A stretch of DNA of 64,000 nucleotides, taken from Vitrella brassicaformis (lineage: Eukaryota; Sar; Vitrellaceae). Both the position numbers and the translations under genes were made by a program. The notes beneath the pieces are model-generated. The model worked only from the letters and a program-made list of their open reading frames with translations, did not search any database and had not been told where the DNA came from. Positions 23,087-35,847 of the stretch are shown in pieces; within the stretch, counting starts at the first letter, position 1, and every line of letters starts with the position of its first letter. The stretch covers positions 166,866 to 230,865 of the forward strand of contig CDMY01000499.1 in the NCBI GenBank assembly GCA_001179505.1. Direction: 5' to 3'.

Positions 23087-25931
23087 TCACAAGTACACCT
23101 GCTGAGTGTCTGTGATGGGCTGTCGACATCTCGGGCACAGCCGCTCGGCCGGGGGACCGCTCATCAACACGCCAGCACACCCACCACACAGACAGATGTG
23201 GCGCTGCATGCACACGTGGGCACCAAACAGACATGGGATAATGACGGCAGCACGGCGTGACACTGTTGTGCTTACACATGGGACGAGTAGAGTTGACTTG
23301 TAGTTGTCCATGCACACATCGCACTTCAAACCGTCGTCCGCTGCTGCCGTGGGGGCGGCCGGTGGGGTATCAACGCCGGCCTGCTGCTGCTGCTGCTGCT
23401 GCTGCAGGTGGTGACTCGACTGGACAAACCTGGAGGACAACAAGATGGCATTCATACACGAAGAGACATGTGGATGGATGTCGCTCTCATGTCGATTGGC
23501 TCACTTCCACTGGACCTCTTGCAGCTGCCGTATCAGCGCATCGTTCTCCTGATCCTTGTGGCTCAGTTGTCGGCGGAGCTGACCCACCAGATGCTCGGCA
23601 GCAGCAGCACTGTCCGTCCCGACCTCGCCCTCTCCCCCGCCACAGCGCCCTCTCTGTCCATCCGCTGTGTGTGAGCTGCTGCCGGCCGATACGGACGTCC
23701 GCTGTGCGAATGCCGTGTTGGTGTCAATGGTGCTGGGCGATGCTGCTGGTCGATCGGCACCCTGACGCTCAGATGCGGCGAGTGGGCGCACAAGTGCGTG
23801 TGGAGGCGGGTGCTGCGGTCGGGGGGGCAATGCCGAGGAGCCGATGGACGGCGGCATAGCAGCCATCAGGACGAGGGGCGGGGGGCCGCTGACCACAGCA
23901 CGATGCACACACATGACATACAGATGATGCACATATCTCTCTCTCTGTCTGTCTGTAAGTGTCTGTGTACCGGTGTGAGCGTGTCTGGGTGGGCACGTGA
24001 GTGACCAGCCCACGGCCAGCAGCGGGCCGCCGTGCAGCAGACGACGAGAAAGGCCGACCACTGATACTACACCACACACACGGATGCACCCATGGAGTGG
24101 GCAGCCATCCGAGTGAGTATGGTATTCGACTTACCTGAGCGGCTGTGTTTGGGTCACAGGTGCATGCTGGAGTGTAAGGGCCGGCTCTTGTTGGTCTGGG
24201 CGTGCCTTCTTGTTTGGTTTCTTTCGACCCCTGACGACGGGCACGAACTCTCCATCGCTGTCCTCACGATCGACAGGCGAGGTGGCGGGGGCAGGGACGG
24301 CAGATGAAACATCACACGACGGTGAAGGGGCAGCACTGCACAGACACAGAAGGGAGAGGGAGAGAGCGTGTCAGTGAGGCAATGAGGCCGTCTTCACTGT
24401 GGCTGTGTGTGGTTACGGTTGGGGGTCGGCAGATGAGGCGGAGGGCGGCTGCTCGTCTGCGTCGGTGTCGACGACACCAGTGCTTACACTAAAGACAGAC
24501 AGACCGACAGACCGACAGAACACAAGTCCTCCCCGACAGATCTGATGGCCACTCGTGGGTGTATGGGTCAGCCCACCTGCTTGGTTCCTCGTCATCAATC
24601 GCCTCACTCTCTATTGACACTGACTGCTGCTGCCCGTGCTGCTGCTGCTCGTGCTGCTGCGGGTGTCCGCCGCCCTTGCCGTCCTTCTTGCCGCCCCTTT
24701 TGGCTTTCTTGGCCTTGTCCTTCACCTCCTCCCCGATGAGCCTCGCCGCGATCTTCGCCGCTTTGGCGGCACCACTCTCCTGCTGCTGCTGCTGCTGCTG
24801 CTGTGGTGGGGCGCTCGGCTGGTTCATCTCCTTGTGGATGTCCTGCACGAGTTTGCGGACGTAGCGCCGGCGCGGTGTGGTGGTCCGAATGAGCTGGATG
24901 TCGGCACCGTGCCGCAGCAGTGTGCCGATCACCTGCCTGGCCCTGTCGACCGCCTCCGGTGCTGCCTTGTCTCTCAGAAGCAAGGACAGCACAAACCCAG
25001 CATACTCCAGCAGCGAGATGCCCTCTGCGTTCGTGTGCTGCCTCTTGTTGATCTCCTCCCTCCCGAGACGCTGGCACAGCCACTCCACCACACACGGCGC
25101 ACCCGCGTGTACGGCGCTGCCAAGGGGCGTATATCTATCACCAGTCCTGGCGGTAATGGAAGCGCCGTGCTCGGCCAGCAGGGTGAGGTAAGAGCGCAGG
25201 AACTCCGCCGACATGAAGCCCTCCGCCGATCCGGACATGTGGATGGGGGTCATCGTCTGCTTGCCGTCGCGGTACTCCTCACTTGCAAGTGTGGGATCCT
25301 GTTGAAGCACACGACGGTACGCCTTCAGCAGAGCGGCCTCGTACTGGAAGGAGGGAGGGAACGGAAGGTAGGGCTGGTTTGGCAGGAAAGCCAGGTACAT
25401 CCCTTGGGTGACCGCACCAGCCCTGAGCAGCGCATCGACGGCCGTGACGTTGGCACACGAGCGGGCAGCCGGCAGAGGCCGAAAACCTTCACCCGGCCGA
25501 AAGTTGGCATTGGCCCCGGCATCGATGAGTGCTTCGAGCACCGCCTGCTGCAGCTCGCGAGATGGCCACGGAGGGAGGGTCAAACGCGTGTCGGTGTTGC
25601 GGACGACGATGGCGTCGATGATGACCAAGGACAGCAACCCAACAGGCGGCACTCGACGGGACGCCAGGTGCACCTCAATGGCCACGTCCGCGTCGGCCCC
25701 CTCTCTACACAGACGAGTGACATCGTCAGCCGATGTGATGGTGCGGCAGGCGGCTCGGGCCGCCAGCTCCATGGTGGCAGGATGACTGCCACCCTCGCTG
25801 TAGTCGACCTGGACGACCTTGGAGCAGCCCTGGGGCTCGAGCAGCTCCCTCAGGCTGCGAGAATGAGGGTCTTCCAGTGCAGGCTCCCACTCCTGGTCCC
25901 ATATGGTGTAACTGTGGGGCTCCTCGGACAT
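23087..25931 (-). CDS. Ankyrin-repeat protein with C-terminal RING finger (probable E3 ubiquitin ligase)
   Basis: A large first exon (24577-25931) starts MSEEPHSYTIWDQEWEP and contains three or more ankyrin-type repeats (for example LEALIDAGANANF, LLAEHGASITARTGDRYTPL, IGTLLRHGADIQL), followed by a polyQ run (CTG repeat at about 24780) and a Lys/Gly-rich basic stretch. Short exons follow (24417-24488, 24135-24335, 23997-24060), then a longer one ending QLRRQLSHKDQENDALIRQL at 23505, and a last part beginning near 23430 with a second polyQ and a C3HC4 RING: CDVC, then PCRHICLCGGC, then CPRC, stop at 23087. 'PCRH.CLC..C' marks the MGRN/MULAN-like RING class. I could not close the frame at the junction near 23890 with canonical sites, so two adjacent genes remain possible. 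Substrate unknown. Confidence 0.7.
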
Positions 25932-28044
25932 CTCACCAGGGTAACGGCAAGCACCGGCCGTCTGCAGCAAAGAGGAACAAAATGAAGAGAAGTGAAGGGA
26001 GATCTGTGCAAGGACGGGAGGCTGACCTGTGATCTCAACACGACGTCAGACGGTTGGTTGGTTGTTGTGTTTAACGGGACTCGTGTCTGTAATCCCGAGG
26101 GGATCCTGTCCAGGTCACGCACTAAACTAGCAGCATGCCCATGCATAAAAGCATGCACACGGCCTGTCTCCCCATCCCACCCACCCACCACCCACTCGAC
26201 ACGCACGTGCCACCCTATGATGGTCAGAAAATCGCTGTCGGCAACGGTTGCAGGTATATGAGAATGACAGCCAGACATAGGCAAGACACCCAGAGGCTAG
26301 TCAGAGAGCTCGACGTCGAGCGCCCACTGATCTAAGACATGCTGTTCGTACAGCAGCTCGTCGGGGCGACGCGGGAGTTCAGATGCGAGCTATTCCAAGT
26401 AAAGGGCCCCCGCAAGCGCGTGCCCTTAGAGCCGCGCATCGGGCGGGGAAGGCGGCAGTGGTGCTTGCAGTGGCAGTACGATGATGAGTGGCACGAGTGG
26501 CTCCAATGGCCGTCGAGAGGTATCATCGCTTCATCTCATATATGGTCAGGTCCGCAATGAGCTCAGTGAATTCTGTGGCGTGTCAAGTGCAGGAAGGAAC
26601 TCGCTAGGATTACACTCATGCAGACAGGCAGGCGAGTGAGACACGGGGTCAGTCCGAGAAAGCATGGAGTATGCGTGTGAAGTATGTGTGTGAAAGATGT
26701 ATGTATCATGTGCATCTTACGATGTCCCCTCTCCCAACTCGCACTAATGACATACCCACACAATAATTCATGATGGGATGGATTGAAACATAACATATCC
26801 ATGTACACATGCACACAGGCAGGGGCACACAGTCATACGTCACACAGTCAATACGTCTTAGCTTGCAGCACTTCGACTGCTCCAATGACACGCTGCACCA
26901 TTAATGGCTACAGACAGCATCACTCATATCATGTGAGGGCTTACTTCTCCTCCCATACCCATCCATACACACATCCATCCATCCAGGCAGACAATCAGTC
27001 AGTCGTACGCACCCATGGACGAACACGCAACACATCCATCGAAATACACATGGGCACGAGCAGAACAAACACTTTGTGCTCCCAGACAATTGACACAAAC
27101 GTCGGCTGCGCACACACGACAAACATCGGCTGCGCACACACGCGGAGGCGGTGGTCACTGGGTTGCGGGAACACCCACATACAGGTCGGTTGTGTGTGCG
27201 GCAGACGGTCGATACACATCCATTCACTCCATGTCAACGTCCTCCTGTCTGTCTGCTCTACCTTCCTGTTCGTACGCACCTTGTCGGAGGGATAGGCGGA
27301 ACTCGTGACACAGATCCACAAAGACAAACACGATGCGAGATGTCCACGTCGAATCAAGATCAGATGTATTCTCACCCTCCACAAAGCTTGAAAGCCACAG
27401 CATCAGACAGCCACAGACGAACACTGTTGCAGAGTTGTGTGTTACTGTATGTACACACAGACACCAACAACGTGTGCTGGAGTGATCACCACGTTGTGCG
27501 TCGCTCAATGTGGCACACGACAGGGATGACGGACAGGCACCTTGACATACATCAGTTGCCTCCTTCCTAATGTGTTTGTTCGTGTTCTTGCAGGCCCTCC
27601 GTCGCCGTGACCACCCTCATGCCTTCTTCGGACTCGATGCTGATGCACTGTCGCTTGTGATGCCAGAAGAAACACCTTTTCTGCCTCTTCTTTCCACTTG
27701 TCATCTTGATCTTTACAGTCTTCGCTCTCGACGCTCAAGAGAAAGATCCGCAGCAAAGATCCGCAGCATGCAGCGGTTTCAGGAATTACCCTAGGCAGCC
27801 AGGCGGCAACACCCATGTTGTCAAACTCGCTGCCTTTTGTCCTGACGTTTCAACGCGCTGGGTGAGTAGTGGGGGTGCCAGCAACAGCACTGGTGTGGGG
27901 TGACCCTTTGTTTTTTCAGTTCGACCGTGATCGACCGTTTTGTCTGACCCGGACGCCCTCCGTCTGAGAAAGACGACGACCGTGCTGAACTGTCAGCCCG
28001 ATTCGCGAACTCTCCCCTCTGCATGATAAAGGTTTCGCTCTAGA
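25932..28044 (+). other. 2.1-kb region with no convincing gene
   Basis: Simple-sequence rich (CA/TG runs; CCATCCATC near 26972; a repeated CGGCTGCGCACACACG at about 27102 and 27128). One possible plus-strand exon lies after TTCTTGCAG at 27593 (ALRRRDHPHAFFGLDADALS...), but no partner exon or start was found. A second weak open stretch is at 26339-26530. I annotate no gene here. Confidence 0.45.
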
Positions 28045-29054
28045 ATGGGCAACGTAGAGGGAACAGTGACCCATCGTTGGTTTCAGGGAAGAATTGGGTT
28101 GAAGGAGGAGAGGGCTGTCCACCAAGCACTCAACCGGACGAGTCTGAGCGAAGTGGACAAGGCTGTGCATTATCGGTACCTCTTAGACCACAAAGTAAGC
28201 AAGCAACAACACACACAAACGAAAACATGATGTACACACGCCCTTTCCTTGCGCCTTTTCTGCGGGCCGCCTGTCTGTCTGGCTGGCTGGCTACTAGTAC
28301 CTCTTCACTGGCCTCGCTCGCCACCTGGATGATGATGAGGCCTTCCTCGACTACCTGCAGACACACGTGCGCCCAGAATCTGTCCAAGGTAGGCAGATAG
28401 ACAGGTCTGTACAGCCGGTGTTGCCCAGCGGCCCGCCATCGATGGCGCTGGTTGTGTTGTGTTGTGTTGTGTGCTCCGTTCAGAATGGAATGAGTGGGCG
28501 GAAGAGGCGAGGCAAGTCATGGAGGCAGGTTTGTGTACACATGTGGGAAGGGGGGAGGGGAGGGGGACTTTAGATGTGTGCGCCGCGCCGCCCACACATG
28601 AGTATGTCTATATCTGTGTTGTCTGTGCTGATTGGGGGGTGCAGATCAAGAACAACGGGAGGACACGTACGTACGCGGGCGTGCATTGATTGCAGCTGAA
28701 GGACTCACTGACTCACTGATGACTGACTGCAGAGATGTAAGTGGTGCTGATGAGGTGCTCCCCCACATAGACGACGAGCTACTCCCGACAGGCAAGTGAA
28801 GAGAAGAGCGAGGGAGGGAGGGATGCACGCCTTGCTTGATTGGTGAGTGACCTCCACCACCTCTTTCTTTTCATATCTACCTATGTCTCTATCTATCAGA
28901 TATCGGTGAGAATATGTCGGTGGGTCAGCGGTTTCTTCCTCAGCAAGCAGCTGCAGGGGGCCCGTCGAGCGCTGCCTACCAACGGAAAGGCACAGGATCT
29001 CAGCATTGCATCGAGGCTGATGCTGACGACAGTGTTCGGCGTAAGAAAGAGTGA
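28045..29054 (+). CDS. Small conserved-looking protein of unknown function
   Basis: Six exons in matching phase (28045-28194, 28298-28388, 28484-28528, 28645-28666, 28733-28791, 28900-29054) give about 173 residues. It begins MGNVEGTVTHRWFQGRIGL; Met-Gly-Asn with a Thr at residue 7 loosely suits N-myristoylation, though this is weak. The first half is helical (LNRTSLSEVDKAVHYRYLL, YLFTGLARHLDDDEAFLDYL), the centre is acidic, and the C-terminus is Gln/Ala/Ser-rich ending in RRKKE. The last intron has the perfect alternative donor ACAG|GCAAGT. Microexon 28645-28666 is only 22 bases. No family recognised. Confidence 0.6.
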
Positions 29055-29352
29055 CTGATTTCCACACTTGCCTTCTGTGTGTTCGGGTCAATGACAATGC
29101 GCGCCGTGTTTCGTAGTAAGGGACACTCATGTAGAGAAGAGGAAGGGGCCGAGGTGACGTTTGTCTATCCATGTGGTGCGTGCTGTGTCCGGCGTGGGCA
29201 CATGGCGATGCGTTGGTGTATGTGCGACAAAAGGACAAGGCGATGGACGTTCAATGTCTTGTGTATGTGGCCGGGGGAAATGCTCGTCAACTGTGCCCTC
29301 TGTTGTCATCTGCAGCACGCGACTCAGAAATAAGGGGGCCAGGGGGCAAGGT

Positions 29353-29362
29353 CGCGAGCTTA
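29353..29362 (+). promoter_or_regulatory. CGCGAGCTTA element upstream of WW/B-box gene
   Basis: One mismatch from TGCGAGCTTA, in gene orientation, ending 39 bases before the start codon at 29401. Candidate element by recurrence. Confidence 0.35.
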
Positions 29363-29400
29363 GCGCGCGCGTTTGGTCGATTTGTTTTCCCGTTGCCAGT

Positions 29401-32400
29401 ATGTCGTCAGACGTTGCCCAGCTGCTCAGCCGTGCCCAGAGGAACGCATCTGCAATGGCGGCCAGTCTGGCAGCCGCCACCAAAAGCGACAACACTCCCG
29501 AGGGCTCACCTCAGTACCGCAGCAAGGCCGTCGGTGCTGAGGTCCTGCAGCTGCCGCCCTCGCCCCAGTCACAGCTACCGCCCTCACCCACAAACATCGA
29601 CGTCACCAACGGGCCCAGCATTTCTGTCGCAGCCGCACAGGCGTCTGTCGAGGGCCGGGACAGTCGATTTGGGGCCAGCGGAGGGGCTGATCAGTTGCTG
29701 GCGAGTGGTGCGGGCAACACGATGAATTGGCGGTCGACAGGCGGGACGGAGATGCGGCTCGGTGATGTGACGGCCGACGTCAATGCCAACACAATGGACT
29801 TCCTCGAGGTGAGTGCTCGGACGGTTGACGATTTGCTTTGTGTGTCTGTGTGTGTATGTGTGCAGGAGCAGAATCAGTGTCGACTGCTGCGTGTGAGTGA
29901 CCCTGGTGGCCAGCTGGATGTCCTCGACTACATCCAATATTTGGGAATCGACCTGCAGGTCAAAGACATACGCAATCACGCAGCAAAAAGAGAAGGACAG
30001 ATGCATATTGGAGTGTTTGCGTTTTTTGTGTGTTTGTGCTTAGCTGGAGCCTCATTTGAGTTGGATAGCCCGCGAGATGCTGGCCGCTCCCATGCCTCCA
30101 GGTGCCGAGATGCTCAGTAAGTAAGCAGACACACAAGCAACAAGCAAGGACAGACAGCATAGACCATCCTGGTCTCGTGTGAGCAGTCAGCAAGCTGGGC
30201 ATAGTGTACTTCTATGACGTCGAGAACGATTTCTTCACGCTCGAGCACCCACTCACACAGAGGTGACAATCAGTGGCTATCAAAAGCAACCCAGTCAGCT
30301 TGTCACTCTCTGTCTCTCTGTTAGGTACCTGAAGGCTCTTGAGAAGAGCCGCATCGAGACCCTGGCACTGAGCATATCGCCGCTCACACAGGGTCTGCTA
30401 CTGCGGCAGCCCGATGTGCTCTTCCACAGAGAATTCAGGACGCTGCAAATACCCTGCCAAGTGAGATCGATGCGAGACGGGTGGAGAGATGGCCGCTTCA
30501 TTGATTGAGTGTGTGTCTGTGTCAGGATTGCGGTGTGTTTCCGTCGGCTTTGGTGTGTCGTCAGTGTCTCATGTCGTTCTGCGACAATTGCTTCCAGCTG
30601 CTGCACAACAAGGCAAGACAAGCACACACAGCGAATGAGTGTCTCCCGACTGCATTGTGGGTGTCTCTGTATGTCAAGGGTCGTCGCGCTGAGCACCAGT
30701 GGCAGAGAACAGTGATGGGCAGCTCGTGCTCCGTCTTCACCAATAAGAAACCACAATGCTATTGCGCCGCCTGCGAAGTCAGTAACAGAACAGAATATGG
30801 CAACCGCCCAGTGTCATGAGCAGCCTGACTTTTGTGTGTTGTGTTCGTTGCAGGATTTCTTCTCTTTCGAAGGCTACAAGAGTGTGCATTCTCGTGGCGG
30901 CCGCACCAACCATGCCGCGATGCTGCTGCCAGTGGCCGACAGCGAACTCATCGACACATCGGTCGGGAATAACTGAGAAAGCGGAGGGCAGATTTCAAAT
31001 GCATGGAAGCACTGCCGTTGCAGGTTAAGTGTGAGGAGTGCGATGACCGTCCGGCCGCCTTCCTGTGCGATCAGTGCGGCGATCGGTTCTGCCCGCCATG
31101 CTTCTGGAGATGCCACTTCAACGGTAATCACTGACACACCGAGACACAGATTACCCATTCGATGGCTGTGTCTGCGTATGTGGGTGCAGGGAATCGGCGG
31201 TATCACACGGTGAGCAAGGCCGCGGTGGCGCCTCTTTGCTCCCAGTGTGAGGAGACCAGGGCGTCCGTCTTCTGCGAACAGTGCCAGGTGAAGTCAGCTC
31301 TTTCTATCTGATACCTGCACAGGCGCATAAACAATTGTGCTATGTTGTGCCAGGAATTGTACTGCACGGAGTGCTTCACGCTGATGCACGTCAAGGGCAA
31401 CCGCCGCCTGCACCTCTTTTCTGACGCCATGAACTTCCTGCTCCTGCTCGAAACCATGGACCCACACATGCACGTACGCACAAAGAGACACAGACTATGA
31501 CCGCTCCAACAGCGCACACTCATCCATGCGTCTGCTGTGGACACAGGAGGCGTTTCGACTCGCCCAGCGTCGCATCATGCGTCAGATCTGTCGGCTGCAG
31601 GCGTGGATGCGGGGCATCGATGCCCGTCGGTACTTCACCAAACACAGGGCGACGGTGCTCAAGATCCAGAGGATGTGGCGCGGGGCGAGGGCCCGCGCCA
31701 AGCTGGCTCGCGTCCTGGACCACCTGAGGTGGCGGCGGAAGAACATCAACGACTGGCTGCTGGACAAGGAAGTCCTCAGGCAGAGACGCCAGCTCAAACA
31801 GATGTTCAAGACGGAGAAATTCAAGGAACAGCTCGTCCTCAGGAAAACCAAGAGGACCGTCGACGTAGGCCGACAGGACACAGACACACACACAGTCAAG
31901 ACACAAACGCACCGGTGTTGGTTGATGCAGGCGCTGCGTGGTGCGATCGAGGAGTCCGCGGGTGTGAATCCTCTGGAGGACATCGAGACGCTGAAACGGA
32001 CTTTGCAAGCTCAACCACCGAAGCGCAGAGAGGAGAGGGAGGAGGTGCCAGCGTCACCAGTCGACAAGACGGCCAAGTGGGAGACGCTGCGGCGTGCGCT
32101 GGTCGCCCCACCTGAAGGCACGGGACCCATAGCATTGCCGCCCCCGCTGCACGGACCTGAGGGCCCTGTGGCTGAGTCAGTGATCAGGAAGATGGCCGCA
32201 CTCAAGAAGAAGGTGACGAGATACCATATCCGTGGCATTTCTGTGAACAGTCGTGGTCTGCGTGCAGGAGCCCGGTCCGTCTCTGTCTCTCCGTTTGCGC
32301 GACGAGGCGGCCCAACGGCGGCTAAGCGGCACCAAAGCCACGAGAATCAAAGGTCAGACCGAATGAGAGGACGAGGCACCTACAAAGCCTGCCATGTCTC

Positions 32401-32904
32401 CCTCCTCCCCATCCCATCAGAGTTGACAGACAAGCTGCGCATGTCAGCTCGGCAGCTGCTGACGGTCGACCAGCGAGTAGAGTACGTCCATCCACGAGCG
32501 TACTCCAAGCCGCCGAAGGAGAGAAGCGAAGGCGATGCGTCCAGGTATCCATGTCTATCACAGGACGGAGGGAGGGAGACACGACCTCATTCATGTGCAT
32601 TGTGCTGGGTGTCAGGGTGGATTCGACTGACCAGGCCACGGCGCAGCAGCGCGGCACGAGGTCCACTTGGCGCAGCAGCGCCAGAAGGGTCAGGAAATAG
32701 CCCAACACGCACGTACATTTTGCTGCACCGTGTATGTGGTTGTCTGTTGTGTTATAGTCCTTCCGAAGTGGGAAGACCGTTACGTTGTGTGACGGCGAGG
32801 CACAAGGGCTCACCGCAGCCATCGGGAAGGGGCAACCAGCGGCCGTTGCTAATGAGGGAGACAAGGAGGAGGGCGGGCAGTTGGAGGAAGGAGGGCCTGC
32901 CTAA
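29401..32904 (+). CDS. WW-domain (CEP164-like), triple B-box, IQ-motif protein
   Basis: Seventeen exons in phase (29401-29808 ... 32616-32688, 32758-32904). The disordered Ser/Pro-rich N-terminus (~135 residues) is followed by VLDYIQYLGIDLQ, LEPHLSWIAREMLAAPMP, then LGIVYFYDVENDFFTLEHPL. This 'GId...e.LlWiArEgl.APlP....yYf....e...HP' block is the CEP164-type WW module of centriolar and ciliary proteins. Three B-box-like zinc fingers follow (exons 30526-30700, 31024-31205, 31235-31410), each C-x2-C-x7-8-C-x2-C-x4-C-x2-C-x3-H and two ending in G-x-R-x-x-H. Then comes an IQ calmodulin-binding motif (VLKIQRMWRGARARAKLARV, about 31660) and a basic coiled coil. Intron 30613-30678 uses a GC donor. 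A basal-body or flagellar role is inferred from the domains. Confidence 0.88.
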
Positions 32905-33161
32905 GGGGGACTGACTCGTGATTCATTCGGTGGTTGGAAATGGGTTAACTGACTCGATGGACGTTTGTTTGTATTTGTGTGCTGGTCTGTCGATTGGTTG
33001 CATGTCGTTGACACACACACACACGAAGAGATCGAATGTCTGCATACATATGAATGTATCCATGTGTCAGTCAGTCAGTGTCTGTCTATACGATTGATTG
33101 ATACCACAGGACCTAACCAAACACACCAGTGGTCCTGTCCTCCCATCCGTCTTCTATATAT
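32905..33161 (+). other. Intergenic region between convergent genes
   Basis: About 260 bases between the stop of the WW/B-box gene and the stop of the minus-strand Moco sulfurase; simple repeats only. Confidence 0.5.
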
Positions 33162-35847
33162 TCACACACACACACCATCCACCTGGCTGCCCGCTCGGAC
33201 GACCTTGTCGCCCGCCCGCATCTCCACCCACCCATCACCATCGCCACCGCCATGCGGGCTGCTCCCATACCGCAGCAGCACCCCAAACCTGCCCACGCCC
33301 CTCTTGCGGCCCGACCCATCCTCCATGCCCTGGGTGATGGTGGTCAGGGACTGCAGCACCGATGCCGTCACGGTGCCAGTCTGCGGGTCCACATTGATCG
33401 ACGGGCACCTCTTACAGGAGCCCAGCGAGTAGAAGTCCAGGTTGCCGATGTGCACGGGAATGTCTGGCGAGTCGGCCCAGCTGTTCTCAATCAGCGGAGG
33501 CAGCCCACTCACAATCAGGTTGCCGCGAAACCTGGAGAGGGAGAGAAGCAAGCAAGGAAGACACCCACACCCACACACACGTGAGGCTCACTCACTTGCA
33601 GTCAGTGTGTCTGTGTGTGGCCGGCCCGGTGTGTTGTTTAACAGCGTACCTGTCGGCCTCCATGATGCTAAGTCCCGATGTGCGCTGCAGGTGGTCGAGG
33701 GAGCTGCTGGATACCAGCAAAAAGGGCGACGTGTTGGCATAGTTGCTAAGCAGCCGACGGCCATCGCCACCACCCTCTCCCCCAATGTCACTGTCCCCCT
33801 CTGAATCCACCAGCCTGACGCCATAGCCGAGACGATCACCGAACCACCGCGCAACCGCCTCGTCGCCTTCCCCATCAGCACCCACACCGGTGCCACTTTC
33901 ACTATCTTGATGATGCACCATTAGGCGGATGACAGATAGCAGGGCTGACGGGCGGCCCCGCAGGGCTATGGGTATCCTCAGCGACGACTCACTGCGCCCC
34001 TCATCGGCGAATGACAGCACCATGACCAGTCGGTCTACGTCACACTCCAAAGCCACCCGCAGCTGCGCCAGCTTGGGCTCGCTCGTCCGGCTGATGACCC
34101 GGGGCATCTTCTCGGCACTGGTAGTGCGCTCGAGCCGGAATCTTCTGTCGAGCAGCAGCCCGCCTGTGCGAAGGTCGATGACCCATCTGGCTAGCGACAC
34201 GCCGCCGCAGCTCTTGATCGGATATATACAGAGAGACGACAAGACACCCTCAGCCGCATGATGGCCATCAGCAGGGGGAGAGGGAGTGGAGGCCGGCGGC
34301 AATGCTGGTGGCGTGACAGGGCCGTCTTGTCTGAGGGAGCACTGGGGTGCGGGGGCCGGAGTGTCTGGCTCATTCATGACGTCTTGTCGGATGAAGTCGA
34401 TGAATCGGTCCACATCAGCCAGGGTGGACGAGAAGCCGAACGACAGCCGGATGCACCCCGTCGGCTGCCCGTCGATGGTGTCCACGTCGTCACCACACAC
34501 ATGCCCCGACATGAAGTGCCGCTCGAGGTCAGCCGCGGTCAACTGCAGGTGCGTCTGGCAGCCGCCCGTGTTGCAGTGGCACCCAGTGCGAAACACAATG
34601 CCCCTCTCGCGCGCCTTTCCCGCAACCGACGAGTACGGCAGCACATCCCCGGTCGGTGACAAGACCACGCAGGCGACGACCGGCCCCTGCCGCCTCGGCC
34701 AATCCTCCTTGTGGTGGTCGCCGAATATCCGGAAGACGCGCCCACCCTGCCGCCATGTGAGAGCCGCCATCCTCTGGTAGGCGTAGTGCGTGACAGCCTG
34801 CATGTGCTGCTCCAGCTGCTCCATGCTGAAACGGCGGAACACCGCCTCAAAGGCCATGGGGACGGCGGCGATGCCGAGGAAGTGTGGGCTGCCCGCCTCG
34901 AGCCTGTCGCATAAGGCGGCCTTCTCAGCCACGAACGCCGATGTGGCCGCGACGGCCTGTACGGTGCCGCCACCGAAGGATGGTGGGGAGAGGAGGGGGG
35001 CGGCGCTGTGGCGCACGATGAGGCCCCCCAAGCCAGTGGGGTAGCCGAATACCTTGTACAGCGAGAAGACCATGAAGTCGACGGGCGTCCGGGAGAGGTC
35101 AATGCGGCTGGAGGCGGCCAGCTTGGATGCATCGAGCAGCACACGGTAATGTAGCTGATGATGCGGGATGGCGGGTTCCATCAGGGATGGGAGCAGCGAC
35201 AGGTCGCCTTTGAGGCCGCTGAAATTTGACTCGCCCGTGACGATCAGCAGATTGGGGGGAGGGGGTGCGGACGAAAACGCCTCATGAGGGCACTGGGAGG
35301 GAGGGGGAGAGGGCGAGGGCGAGGGCGGCTCAATGCTCCGTCGGCCGATGTAGGAGGGATCGGCCACATCGGCGAGTCTGTCCATCTCGTAGGTCGCTAC
35401 TCGCGCACCGTGCCGGAAGGCATACTGCCGCATGCCCACCACACTCGTGTGCGACTCGACAGGGTAGGCGAACACACTCCCAGGCCCAAAGGCAAACCCC
35501 TCAGCCACTACCCGCAGGCTCTCCGTCGCACCAGAAGTGAAGACCAGGCTGTACTCGTCCGACGCAGCCCCGAAGAAGGTCAGCAGCTGCCGTCGTGCCG
35601 TGTCGATGGCCTGCTCGGCTGCATGGCTGCTGTGTGGGTTGAGATGGAGGCCGGACAGCAAGTGCTGGCAGTGGTTGCGGACGAGGCTTTCGGGGTAGAG
35701 TGCTGCGCCGGCATGGTCGAGGTAGACAGTGTCCTGGAGGCGACCAAACTCCTCTGCGCGCCAGTCCTCGATGGCACGGCTGTAGCCGGCAGGGAGGGTA
35801 GATGCCGACTCATCGCTGGTATCAGGATGGCTGGCCGGCTGACCCAT
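33162..35847 (-). CDS. MOCOS: Molybdenum cofactor sulfurase
   Basis: Two exons (33650-35847 and 33162-33531) encode 855 residues, close to the ~820-890 usual for plant ABA3 and animal MOCOS. The N-terminal part is a class-V cysteine desulfurase: DTVYLDHAGAALYPESLV near the start, FTSGATESLRVVAEGF, the PLP lysine in FSLYKVFGYPTGLGGL, and the persulfide cysteine in RTGCHCNTGGC. The C-terminal part is MOSC_N plus MOSC (LSSLCIYPIKSCGGVSL; FRGNLIV; LGSCKRCPSINVDP). It transfers sulfur to the molybdenum cofactor of xanthine dehydrogenase/aldehyde oxidase-type enzymes in the cytosol. A long Pro/Ser insert (encoded about 35270-35340) interrupts the desulfurase domain and is probably a surface loop. 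ATG 35847 gives a short leader before the conserved region. Confidence 0.97.

Noticed and set aside
24636-25985. 449-residue plus-strand open frame opposite the ankyrin gene
   Set aside because: Antisense shadow of a GC-rich coding exon; polyleucine from CTG repeats, no start context or domain, while the minus strand has clear ankyrin repeats.
27593-27793. Possible isolated exon (ALRRRDHPHAFFGLDADALS...) after TTCTTGCAG
   Set aside because: No partner exon, start or homology found; left as a note in the intergenic entry.
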